The position numbers and the translations under genes were made by a program. A stretch of 6,710 bases of DNA, taken from assembly GCA_003561595.1 (NCBI GenBank), contig PWWF01000356.1:1-6710 (forward strand). Direction: 5' to 3'. Numbering within the stretch: position 1 is the first letter of the stretch; every line of letters starts with the position of its first letter. This document shows positions 1 through 5,683 of the stretch, in pieces. The notes below the pieces were generated by a model. That model was not told the origin of the DNA. It did no database searches and saw nothing but the letters and a program-made list of their open reading frames with translations. Origin of the DNA: Paracoccaceae bacterium (lineage in GTDB: Bacteria; Pseudomonadota; Alphaproteobacteria; Rhodobacterales; Rhodobacteraceae).

Positions 1-550
1 CCGCCAGATTCAGGATCGGGCTGGAGCGCTGATGCGCGCGGAAGCTCGTGTAAACCTCGGCCGCGGCGGCATCCTCTATCGGCACGGAAAACAGGGTGCG
101 AAAGATCACATCGGCGGCGGCATGGCTCATGGCCTGCTCGACCTCCAACTCTCCGGCGTGCAGGCGCGTGGCCATGGCCTGTGTCGCGTCCCACATGGCG
201 GGAAAGGTTTCGCGCAGGCGACCACCCTCGAACGCCGGGTCGATCATGCGCCGCTGCCGCGCCCATGTCGCGCCATTGGTCACAAAGACCGAATTGCCCA
301 GAAGCAGGCGCAACCCCTCGCGCACGCGGGTCGATTTGGGGAAATCCTGCGCGCGGTCTTGCAAGACCAGCCGCACCAGATCGGGCGTGTTAACCATGAC
401 CGAATGCAGAAACGGCAGCCGCACCTCGGCCATCTTGGCGCGATACAGCCGTTCAGGCTGCGCCGACAGGATATCGCGGCGGAAAAGGGCCAGATGCCGC
501 CAGAAACCTGTGCGGTCGGGGCGGTGGTCGGGCATCGGCGGGCGCGTCAT
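1..550 (-). CDS. Cytochrome P450, N-terminal part (runs off left edge)
   Basis: The 183 visible codons read as the N-terminal third to half of a cytochrome P450, a haem monooxygenase that typically needs a redox partner. Seen: the segment FPKSTRVREGL (70-80), then GNSVFVTNGATW followed by RQRRMIDPAF (about 85-107). This contains the C-helix WxxxR signature (W96, R100), whose Arg binds a haem propionate in the family. AADVIFRTLF (145-154) fits the following helix region. The oxygen-binding I helix, ExxR and Cys haem-ligand loop lie outside the window, so integrity cannot be judged. There is no signal peptide or membrane anchor, as expected for a soluble bacterial P450. The ATG at 550-548 overlaps the TGA of the upstream hydrolase gene (ATGA), and GGAG at 562-559 sits 8 bases before it, which supports this start. 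Substrate and CYP family are not recognisable from this part. Confidence 0.9.
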   Translation of the reverse strand, partial: MTRPPMPDHRPDRTGFWRHLALFRRDILSAQPERLYRAKMAEVRLPFLHSVMVNTPDLVRLVLQDRAQDFPKSTRVREGLRLLLGNSVFVTNGATWARQRRMIDPAFEGGRLRETFPAMWDATQAMATRLHAGELEVEQAMSHAAADVIFRTLFSVPIEDAAAAEVYTSFRAHQRSSPILNLA

Positions 551-1779
551 GGCAGACGCTCCGACGCGGGCAGATAGCAGGCATGGCTGACCGAGGCCGA
601 GGGCTTGCGCCCCGCATAGCGATCGGCCAGCGCCAGCGGGCCTGCGGTGATCAGGAAATAGTCATAGTCGCGCGGCGCGTCAAAGGCGCAAAGATACTGA
701 AAATGCAGCCGGAAGTAGCGGCGACGGTATTTGCGATAAGTCTCTGGCCGCAGGCTTTGCGTAAACGCCGCCGAGATGACAAGCGGCCAGCGTTTGCCCG
801 CGCGTGGGGCGGCACCCGAGGACGATACCGGATCGCACAGCGCATAGCAGCAGCCATCGCCCGGCGCGGTGACATCCAGCCAGAACAGCGCGTCCGAGGT
901 GCTGAGATAGCGCAGATCCTCGCGTAGCCCCTGCGCCTGCGGCAGGTAGGATTGCATCGGCACCGCATGGCCCAGCGACAGGAACCCCAGCCGCGCGCCA
1001 CCCTGCCCCGCCCGGATCACCCGCGCCAGAACTGACACGCCCAGATGCACGCCCGAGGAATGGCCGACCACCAGCACCTCATCCAGATCAGGGTCGGCCA
1101 GTGCCTCGGCTATAAGGTCTGCGAAATGCTCCAGCCGCGCCTCCAGCTCGGGCGGGTTGCGGCCCCGGTGCCTGGCGGTAAAGGCGAAATCCAGCAGCAG
1201 GTAATGCACGAAGAACCGCCCGTCGATGCGGCGGAACCCGTGCAGGATGGGTGGCACCACGACCAACCCCAAGGGCCAGCCCAGCCAGCCCGGCAGCACC
1301 TGCACCAGCCCCCAGCCCAGCAGCGCCGCCGCCCCCAGCGCCAGGGCAAGCTGGCCCAGCAGCATGACGACCGGATACATCGCCGCGATGCCCGGCCCTG
1401 CGCGCAGGCGAAACAGCCGCAGCAGCGCCCCGGTCGAAAGGTATATCCACGCGGTCTGCACCAACAGCAGATAGGTCGCCGCCACCCCGGCCTGCATGGA
1501 CGAGCGCACGATATCGGACCATTCAAGGATGTTGATTTCGCTCTCGGTCTCTACCCCGTCCACGGTCGAGGTCACGATCCAGCCATAGGGGCCATCGCCC
1601 TTTTTCGGCCGCTGGCGGATGCGGTAGCCGGAAATGCGCGCCTGCTCTGCTGCTTCGGTGCGATAGAGTTCGCGGTAACGGCGCGGCGGGAACGGGTCAT
1701 AGCCGGGGATGTAGAACACCCGCCTGCGCCGCACGGTTTGCGGTGTGTCGCTGCTTTTATGCTTTTCGCGCGCGCCCAT
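547..1779 (-). CDS. Membrane-anchored alpha/beta-hydrolase-like (lipase/esterase-like) protein
   Basis: A 410-residue protein I cannot name. Seen: an N-terminal stretch VFYIPGYDPFPPRRY (21-35), resembling the strand plus glycine-containing loop that precedes the oxyanion region in alpha/beta hydrolases. Hydrophobic spans follow at about 100-123, 131-160 and 162-181. Then VLVVGHSSG (235-243) is a strand plus GxSxG nucleophile elbow with candidate nucleophile S241. The third-triad residues are not certain: D308 is a possible acid, and H359 or H399 a possible base. The layout implies that two or three membrane helices are inserted between the first strand and the elbow, anchoring a serine hydrolase at the inner membrane. 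The start has only a weak AGG 4 bases upstream. The stop overlaps the P450 ATG, so the two are probably translationally coupled; a lipid-like substrate shared with the P450 is inference. The fold call is fairly firm, the reaction unknown. Confidence 0.75.
   Translation of the reverse strand: MGAREKHKSSDTPQTVRRRRVFYIPGYDPFPPRRYRELYRTEAAEQARISGYRIRQRPKKGDGPYGWIVTSTVDGVETESEINILEWSDIVRSSMQAGVAATYLLLVQTAWIYLSTGALLRLFRLRAGPGIAAMYPVVMLLGQLALALGAAALLGWGLVQVLPGWLGWPLGLVVVPPILHGFRRIDGRFFVHYLLLDFAFTARHRGRNPPELEARLEHFADLIAEALADPDLDEVLVVGHSSGVHLGVSVLARVIRAGQGGARLGFLSLGHAVPMQSYLPQAQGLREDLRYLSTSDALFWLDVTAPGDGCCYALCDPVSSSGAAPRAGKRWPLVISAAFTQSLRPETYRKYRRRYFRLHFQYLCAFDAPRDYDYFLITAGPLALADRYAGRKPSASVSHACYLPASERLP
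559..562 (-). promoter_or_regulatory. Ribosome binding site for the P450 gene
   Basis: On the minus strand GGAG lies 8 bases before the ATG at 550, inside the last codons of the upstream hydrolase gene. It supports translation of the P450 from the overlapping ATGA start. Confidence 0.55.
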
Positions 1780-1843
1780 GTTGCCTGCCCATCTTTTGGG
1801 CCGCAGGTTAGCGACAAATCACGGCAAGATTAAGCCATTCTTC

Positions 1844-2554
1844 TCAGGCCCGGACCTGCTGCAGAATCTCCAGCAGCAACCGGGCGTAGCCGTCATAACC
1901 GCCCGCGTCGTGAAAGCTGGTCAGATGCCGCTCGATCATGCCGCTATAGGCGACGCCATCAAAGCTCGCGATGTCGAAATCGATGACCGAGACATGGCCA
2001 TCCGCGCTGACGCACAGATTGCGGCCATCGGGGTGCATGTCCAGATGCGCCACGTTTGCCGCGCGCAACTGCGCCACGATGCGGGTGACCTGCGCCTCCG
2101 GGTCAGGCAGCAGGGCGCGGCGACCGTCCTGCACCATCTCGCGCACGGTGGGGCCCTGATGCGTGATCTCGAAGCAATGATCCTCGGGCCGGATCACGAT
2201 GATCTGGGGGAAATGCGACCGTTCCGCGCCTGTCACGCGCGCCAAACGCTGCAGGCAGGTGCATTCCAGATAGAGCGCCTGATCGGCGGTCAGCCCGCTC
2301 CAGAGCAGGCGCTCGCGCGCGGTTTTCCACAGCGTCGTGCGCCCGGCGCGGGGCTGCAGCTCGGGCCGCAGGCTGCCGGGGGGTGGCAGGATCGGGGGCT
2401 GGGGGCCGCGCTGCTCATGCGCCTGCAGCCGTGCGCGCAGAAAGGCGATCTCGCGCAGGGCGGCCCCGTGGCGCTGCTTGAGCTTGCGCCGCTTGACCCG
2501 CAACGCGCGCAGGCGCCTGGCCATGTCGCGGGGCTGCGCGTCGCCCTCGGTCAC
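1844..2554 (-). CDS. Protein-kinase-fold protein with N-terminal coiled coil, function unknown
   Basis: Read from GTG at 2554, which overlaps the deoD stop as GTGA, this is 236 residues. ATG at 2524 (10 residues shorter) is an alternative; neither has a clear Shine-Dalgarno, so coupling to deoD favours the GTG. Residues about 12-48 are very basic and heptad-like ([15 protein letters not shown]), probably a coiled coil, followed by a Pro-rich linker (51-69). The rest resembles a kinase/APH/WaaP-type fold: a possible beta3 Lys (K77), an alpha-C-like segment with E97, a hinge-like [12 protein letters not shown] (129-140), a catalytic-loop-like [10 protein letters not shown] (170-179; D172, N179), and VIDFD (190-194), whose D192 would be the DFG-type metal ligand. 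The D-to-N spacing of 7 is longer than the usual 5, and no glycine-rich loop is evident. It could be a small-molecule or sugar/lipid kinase, or a pseudokinase. Substrate unknown. Confidence 0.7.
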   Translation of the reverse strand: MTEGDAQPRDMARRLRALRVKRRKLKQRHGAALREIAFLRARLQAHEQRGPQPPILPPPGSLRPELQPRAGRTTLWKTARERLLWSGLTADQALYLECTCLQRLARVTGAERSHFPQIIVIRPEDHCFEITHQGPTVREMVQDGRRALLPDPEAQVTRIVAQLRAANVAHLDMHPDGRNLCVSADGHVSVIDFDIASFDGVAYSGMIERHLTSFHDAGGYDGYARLLLEILQQVRA

Positions 2555-3258
2555 GGGGCGAAGGCCGCGCCCAGGGCAAGCTCGATCATCTGGCCGAAGC
2601 CTTGTTCGCGCGCGTCCGAAGGCAGCGCCTCGCCGGTCAGCAGATGGTCGGACATGGTCAGCACCGCCAGCGCCCGGACCTTGTGGCGCGCGGCCAGGAT
2701 ATACAGCTCCGCCGCCTCCATCTCGACGCACAGAATGCCGTGGCGCTGCATGATTTCGGTCAGGTCATTGCGTTCGTCATAGAACACATCCGACGAATAG
2801 ATCCCGCCGACATGCGCGCGCGCGCCCATCGCCAGCGCCTGCGCATGGGCGGCCTGCAGCAGCCCGAAATCGGCGCAGGGGGCGAAACTGACCTCGCGCA
2901 TGATCGCGCGTGACGGGGTCGACAGCGTGCTTGCCGTCTGCGCCAGCACGATATCGCGGATCTGCACATCGGGCTGCATCGCCCCGGCGGACCCCACACG
3001 GATCAGCGTTTTCACCCCGTAATCGCGGATCAGTTCATTGGCATAGATCGACATGGATGCCATGCCCATCCCCGAGCCGTGGATCGTGACGCGGTGGCCC
3101 TGCCAGTCGCCGGTATAGCCCAGCATGCCGCGCACCTGATTGATGCAGACAGGGTTGTCCAGATAGGTCTCTGCCGCCCATTTCGCGCGCAACGGATCAC
3201 CCGGCATCAGCACGGTTTCGGCGATCTGGCCGGGTTCGGCCCCGATATGGATGGTCAT
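2551..3258 (-). CDS. deoD: Purine nucleoside phosphorylase, DeoD type
   Basis: Cytosolic homohexameric-type purine nucleoside phosphorylase: purine (deoxy)ribonucleoside + phosphate gives free base + (deoxy)ribose-1-phosphate, in nucleoside salvage. The 235 residues match the length of the E. coli enzyme, and the active-site positions fall on the same numbers: H4, G20, R24 ([11 protein letters not shown]), R43 (VRGMLG), R87 and S90 (RVGSAG), M180-E181 (VEMEAAE), D204 (SDH) and R217. R24, R43 and R87 bind phosphate; E181 holds the ribose; D204 and R217 carry out base protonation in the characterised enzyme. All are present, so it should be active. The ATG at 3258 is preceded by GAGGG at a good distance. 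It is the first gene of the leftward cluster and its stop overlaps the GTG of the kinase-like gene. No deoA, deoB, deoC or cytidine deaminase gene is visible beside it. Confidence 0.96.
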   Translation of the reverse strand: MTIHIGAEPGQIAETVLMPGDPLRAKWAAETYLDNPVCINQVRGMLGYTGDWQGHRVTIHGSGMGMASMSIYANELIRDYGVKTLIRVGSAGAMQPDVQIRDIVLAQTASTLSTPSRAIMREVSFAPCADFGLLQAAHAQALAMGARAHVGGIYSSDVFYDERNDLTEIMQRHGILCVEMEAAELYILAARHKVRALAVLTMSDHLLTGEALPSDAREQGFGQMIELALGAAFAP

Positions 3259-3263
3259 GGCAG

Positions 3264-3268
3264 CCCTC
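3264..3268 (-). promoter_or_regulatory. Ribosome binding site for deoD
   Basis: GAGGG on the minus strand, 5 bases before the deoD ATG at 3258. It is a strong Shine-Dalgarno match and confirms the start that also gives E. coli-identical active-site numbering. Confidence 0.7.
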
Positions 3269-3340
3269 TAACTTGATGCGGGGCCAGATTGCCCCCTTCC
3301 CCCGCGCGGCGCAAGCGCCTATAGATCGGCGCGCAAATGC

Positions 3341-3345
3341 AAGGG
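3341..3345 (+). promoter_or_regulatory. Ribosome binding site that decides the hisB start
   Basis: AAGGG lies 9 bases before the ATG at 3355. Two further in-frame ATGs occur at 3337 and 3346, but the first precedes the site and the second directly abuts it, so neither can use it. The 3355 start also gives the usual HisB N-terminus. Confidence 0.6.
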
Positions 3346-3354
3346 ATGACAGCC

Positions 3355-3942
3355 ATGCGACAGGCCACGCTTTCGCGCAAGACCTCCGAGACAGATATCA
3401 CTGTCAGCGTCACGCTGGACGGCACCGGTCGCAGTGAGTGCAAGACCGGTGTGGGGTTTTTCGACCATATGCTGGACCAGCTTGCGCGGCATTCGCTGAT
3501 CGACCTGCAGGTGCAGGCCAAGGGCGATCTGCATATCGACGATCACCACACGGTCGAGGATTGCGGCATCGCGCTGGGTCAGGCACTGGCGCAGGCACTG
3601 GGCGACAAGCGCGGCATCCGCCGCTATGGCGAATGCCGGCTGGCGATGGATGATGCGCAGATCGCCTGCGCGCTCGATCTGTCAGGGCGGCCCTATCTGG
3701 TCTGGAATGTGGAGTTTCCGCAGGGCAAGATCGGCAGTTTCGATGTGGAACTGGTGCGCGAGTTCTTTCAGGCACTGGCCACGCATGGCGGGATCACGCT
3801 GCATCTGGACCGGGTGCAAGGGTTCAACGCCCATCACATCGCCGAAGCCACGTTCAAGGCCACGGCCCGCGCCCTGCGTATGGGCCTGGAGCCCGATCCG
3901 CGCAGCACGGGCGCGATCCCCTCGACCAAGGGACGCTTGTGA
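3355..3942 (+). CDS. hisB: Imidazoleglycerol-phosphate dehydratase
   Basis: Removes water from D-erythro-imidazole glycerol phosphate to give imidazole acetol phosphate, a middle step of histidine biosynthesis in the cytosol; a Mn-dependent enzyme that forms 24-mers in the family. From ATG 3355 it is 195 residues, the monofunctional length, without the N-terminal histidinol-phosphatase domain of enteric HisB. The family signatures are intact: [16 protein letters not shown] (32-47), the metal-binding DDHHTVED (62-69), and the second metal motif NAHHIAEA (158-165), which reflects the internal duplication. The C-terminal [10 protein letters not shown] is also typical. Upstream ATGs at 3337 and 3346 would add 6 or 3 residues but lack a ribosome binding site. 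hisH follows after 6 bases, so the two should be co-transcribed. Confidence 0.97.
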   Translation: MRQATLSRKTSETDITVSVTLDGTGRSECKTGVGFFDHMLDQLARHSLIDLQVQAKGDLHIDDHHTVEDCGIALGQALAQALGDKRGIRRYGECRLAMDDAQIACALDLSGRPYLVWNVEFPQGKIGSFDVELVREFFQALATHGGITLHLDRVQGFNAHHIAEATFKATARALRMGLEPDPRSTGAIPSTKGRL

Positions 3943-3948
3943 CGCGCC

Positions 3949-4587
3949 ATGCATACGGTTCTGGTCGATTATGAGAGCGGCAATCTGCATTCCGCCGAAA
4001 AAGCCTTTCAGCGCATGGCGCAAGAGGTGGGGGGCGGCACAGTCGCGGTGACGGCGCGGGCCGAGGATGTGGCGCGCGCCGACCGGATCGTGCTGCCGGG
4101 CGACGGGGCCTATCCCGCCTGTCGCCGCGCGCTGGGTGCCGTGGATGGCATGATCGCCGCGCTGGAAGAGGCCGTGCTGCACCGCGCCGTGCCCTTCATG
4201 GGGATCTGCGTGGGCATGCAGATGCTGGCCACTGTCGGGCGCGAATATGAAGAGGTTGCGGGGCTGGACTGGATCGGCGGGGCGATCGAGCGGATCACCC
4301 CGGCGGAAGTGTCCTTGCCCGTGCCGCATATGGGCTGGAATGATCTGGTGATCGACCGCGCCCACCCGGTTCTGGACGGCGTGCGCGCGGGCGATCACGC
4401 CTATTTCGTGCATTCCTATCAGATGGATGTCGCCGATCCCGCCCATCTGGTGTCGCATGTGGATTATGGCGGCCCCGTTACTGCCGTGGTGGCGCGCGAC
4501 AACATCATCGGCACGCAGTTTCACCCCGAAAAGTCACAGGCAACCGGGCTCAGGATGATTGCGAATTTCCTGCGCTGGGCGCCCTGA
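3949..4587 (+). CDS. hisH: Imidazole glycerol phosphate synthase, glutaminase subunit HisH
   Basis: Class I (triad) glutamine amidotransferase that hydrolyses glutamine and channels ammonia to HisF. HisF then converts PRFAR to imidazole glycerol phosphate (the HisB substrate) plus AICAR. The 212 residues are the normal length. The triad is visible: C87 in GICVGMQ (85-91), H192 and E194 in TQFHPEKSQ (189-197). The oxyanion-strand region reads LPGDGAYPAC (49-58), and the conserved PHMGWND and FVHSY motifs are present. The N-terminus (VLVDYESGNLHS) fits the ATG at 3949. It lacks a clear Shine-Dalgarno and starts 6 bases after the hisB stop, so it probably depends on coupling. The partner hisF is not in the window and must be encoded elsewhere. 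Confidence 0.97.
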   Translation: MHTVLVDYESGNLHSAEKAFQRMAQEVGGGTVAVTARAEDVARADRIVLPGDGAYPACRRALGAVDGMIAALEEAVLHRAVPFMGICVGMQMLATVGREYEEVAGLDWIGGAIERITPAEVSLPVPHMGWNDLVIDRAHPVLDGVRAGDHAYFVHSYQMDVADPAHLVSHVDYGGPVTAVVARDNIIGTQFHPEKSQATGLRMIANFLRWAP

Positions 4588-4596
4588 TCGGGACAG

Positions 4597-4646
4597 GCAG
4601 GGGGGGCTTTGCCCCCCCTGCACCCCCCCAGGATATTTGGACAAAG
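4597..4646 (+). repeat. Perfect G/C hairpin with AGGATATTTGG tail, likely dispersed intergenic repeat
   Basis: Ten bases after the hisH stop, GCAGGGGGGGC (4597-4607), TTT, GCCCCCCCTGC (4611-4621) form a perfect 11-bp stem with a 3-base loop. A second C7 run (4623-4629) follows and could compete for the G7 tract. Then AGGATATTTGG (4630-4640) and ACAAAG lead directly into the ATG of the next gene. There is no T-run after the stem on either strand, so it is not a standard intrinsic terminator. It may slow or attenuate read-through, or protect the hisBH mRNA 3' end. From memory, similar hairpin plus GATATTTGG modules recur between genes in Rhodobacterales genomes. Repeat status is therefore recalled, not shown within this window, where it occurs once. 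Confidence 0.6.
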
Positions 4647-5501
4647 ATGAAAGCAGAGACAGGATCAGAGTCGGGGGACCGCGTTGCCAAGGTGCTGGCG
4701 CGGGCGGGCGTGGCCTCGCGGCGCGGGGCAGAGGCGATGGTGCTGGCGGGGCGCGTCAGCGTGAATGGCGCGCGGATCGACAGCCCGGCGCTGAATGTCG
4801 GCCCCGGCGACCGGATCACGGTGGAAGGCAAGCCCCTGCCCGCGCCCGAGCCCGCGCGGCTGTGGCTGTATCACAAGCCCGCCGGGCTGGTGACCACCGC
4901 GCGCGACGAAAAAGGGCGCGAGACCGTGTTCGACGCGCTGCCCGAAGGGATGCCGCGTGTCGTGTCGGTCGGGCGGCTGGATCTGAATTCCGAAGGGCTG
5001 TTGCTACTGACGAATGACGGCGCCTTGAAGCGCAAGCTGGAACTGCCCGAAACTGGCTGGCTGCGCAAATACCGCGTGCGGGTCAATGGCACACCGACTG
5101 AGGAGAGCCTTGAGCCGCTGCGCGCGGGCATGGTGGTCGAGGGCGCGCGCTATCAGCCCATGATCGCGGGAATCGACCGTCAGCAAGGGGCCAACGCCTG
5201 GCTGACCATCGGGCTGCGCGAGGGGCGCAACCGCGAGATCCGGCGCGCTTTGGGCGCGCTTGGGCTGAGTGTGAACCGGCTGATCCGCATCAGCTATGGC
5301 CCGTTTCAGCTTGGCAAGCTGGCCAAGGGCGCGGTTGAGGAAATCCGCCCGCGCGTGCTGCGCGAACAGCTTGGCACGCTGGCAGACGATCCGCCCGCCG
5401 CGCCGCGCCGGCCCGCCGGGCGCCCGCAGGGCAAGCGGGTTAAGCGGCCCGCACCACCCGCCAAGGGCAGGCCCGCACGCCGCCCCCCGCGCAAGGAGTG
5501 A
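4647..5501 (+). CDS. rluB: RsuA/RluB-family pseudouridine synthase
   Basis: Isomerises a specific uridine in rRNA to pseudouridine. Residues about 11-60 form an S4 RNA-binding domain (DRVAKVLARAGVASRR, then GRVSVNG). The catalytic domain opens with LYHKPAGLVTT (74-84) and carries GRLDLNSEGLLLLTNDG (109-125), with catalytic Asp D112. GLREGRNREIRRAL is the conserved C-terminal motif. The S4 start resembles RluB (23S rRNA modification in E. coli) more than RsuA (16S); this subfamily call is moderate and RluE/F-like targets cannot be excluded. The last roughly 45 residues (240-284) are a disordered-looking Pro/Arg/Lys tail, probably extra RNA contacts. The ATG 4647 start lies at the end of the hairpin-tail module. 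AGGA at 4630-4633 is 13 bases away, and GGA at 4639-4641 is closer but short, so translation may be modest. It is co-directional with hisBH, with no known functional link. Confidence 0.92.
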   Translation: MKAETGSESGDRVAKVLARAGVASRRGAEAMVLAGRVSVNGARIDSPALNVGPGDRITVEGKPLPAPEPARLWLYHKPAGLVTTARDEKGRETVFDALPEGMPRVVSVGRLDLNSEGLLLLTNDGALKRKLELPETGWLRKYRVRVNGTPTEESLEPLRAGMVVEGARYQPMIAGIDRQQGANAWLTIGLREGRNREIRRALGALGLSVNRLIRISYGPFQLGKLAKGAVEEIRPRVLREQLGTLADDPPAAPRRPAGRPQGKRVKRPAPPAKGRPARRPPRKE

Positions 5502-5505
5502 GCGG

Positions 5506-5522
5506 CCCGCGCACAGCGCGGG
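5506..5522 (+). terminator. GC hairpin just after rluB, possible terminator
   Basis: CCCGCGC, ACA, GCGCGGG form a perfect 7-bp stem with a 3-base loop, 4 bases after the rluB stop. The position suits transcript termination, but there is no T-tract behind it. It may be a Rho-independent pause, an mRNA 3'-end stabiliser, or a chance fold in GC-rich DNA. Confidence 0.35.
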
Positions 5523-5541
5523 AATGGCTGTGGACGGAACC

Positions 5542-5570
5542 TTTCAAACGCTTCCGAGTTCGCTTATATT
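5542..5570 (+). promoter_or_regulatory. Candidate promoter for the microprotein-xpaC-telA genes
   Basis: TATATT at 5565-5570 is a good -10 in an otherwise GC-rich region. A weak -35, TTTCAA at 5542-5547 (3 of 6), is 17 bases upstream. Transcription would begin near 5577, just before the ribosome binding site at 5586. An alternative -10-like CCATAT (5575-5580) with CTTCCG (5551-5556), 18 bases apart, faintly recalls alphaproteobacterial heat-shock sigma sites; the match is poor. Confidence 0.4.
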
Positions 5571-5585
5571 CAGGCCATATTGTCC

Positions 5586-5590
5586 GGGAG
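5586..5590 (+). promoter_or_regulatory. Ribosome binding site for the 26-residue microprotein
   Basis: GGGAG ends 9 bases before the ATG at 5600. It is the main reason to take that ATG as the start instead of the GTG at 5498 in the same frame. Confidence 0.5.
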
Positions 5591-5599
5591 CGCCGCGTC

Positions 5600-5680
5600 A
5601 TGTCATCCGAAGGCTTGCAGAACACGTCTTTCGCGCTTCTGGTGTGCCTGATGTTTTATGTTGCGATTGTCGGGGGTTAG
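5600..5680 (+). CDS. Putative 26-residue single-span membrane microprotein
   Basis: A very small open frame, not a recognised family. Seen: a short polar N-terminus (MSSEGLQNTS), one hydrophobic segment FALLVCLMFYVAIVGG (11-26) reaching the C-terminus, a Cys at 16, and no charged residue after Glu4. A ribosome binding site (GGGAG) and a candidate promoter precede it. Its TAG ends 3 bases before the xpaC ATG, an operon-like spacing that suggests coupling. Codon choice (TTG, TCT, CTT, ATT, GTT) is less GC-biased than in neighbours, which is common for hydrophobic small proteins but also fits a non-coding leader. If real, it would be an inner-membrane partner or regulator of the XpaC/TelA module. 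The other possibility is that it only acts as a leader whose translation opens the xpaC start. The same frame can be extended to GTG 5498, which I consider less likely. Confidence 0.5.
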   Translation: MSSEGLQNTSFALLVCLMFYVAIVGG

Positions 5681-5683
5681 GTC

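Larger units (their letters stand above)
3259..3354. promoter_or_regulatory. Divergent deoD/hisB intergenic control region
   Basis: The 96 bases between the two divergent starts must hold promoters for both directions. On the plus strand TATAGAT at 3320-3326 is the best -10 candidate for hisB. It would place transcription start near 3332, about 23 bases before the ATG. No good -35 lies at 16-18 bases (TTCCCC at 3297). The core CTATAG (3319-3324) is self-complementary, so the same site could be read leftwards. A short inverted repeat GGCGC-AA-GCGCC (3308-3319) abuts it and could be an operator, though 5-bp arms are weak in such GC-rich DNA. I see no His-rich leader peptide, so attenuation of the enteric type is not supported. 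Confidence 0.4.

Noticed and set aside
32..590. Plus-strand open frames of 181 and 164 codons at the left end
   Set aside because: The opposite strand carries a clear cytochrome P450 N-terminus with WxxxR; these are shadows.
1045..1833. A 262-codon plus-strand open frame opposite the hydrolase gene
   Set aside because: The translation is His/Gln/Arg/Pro-rich shadow sequence; the minus strand encodes a coherent protein with membrane spans and GHSSG.
2555..2731. An upstream ATG start (2731) for the kinase-like gene
   Set aside because: It would place 59 extra residues entirely inside deoD in another frame, with Gly/Arg/Pro-rich shadow composition. The GTG overlapping the deoD stop is more plausible.
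1745..2782. A 345-codon plus-strand open frame opposite the kinase-like gene and part of deoD
   Set aside because: It is antisense to deoD with intact active site and to the kinase motifs, and its own translation has no recognisable domain.
3682..4524. A 280-codon minus-strand open frame opposite hisB-hisH
   Set aside because: Both plus-strand proteins are unmistakable enzymes with complete motifs; the antisense product is His-rich and unrecognisable.
2551..4587. A functional link between deoD and hisH through purines (HisF/HisH releases AICAR)
   Set aside because: The idea fits metabolism, but adjacency of divergent genes alone is weak evidence and no shared purine regulator site is recognisable.
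5498..5599. A GTG start at 5498 giving a 60-residue version of the microprotein, overlapping the rluB stop
   Set aside because: AAGGA directly abuts the GTG with no spacing, the extra stretch spans the post-rluB hairpin and the candidate promoter, and ATG 5600 has a properly placed ribosome site.
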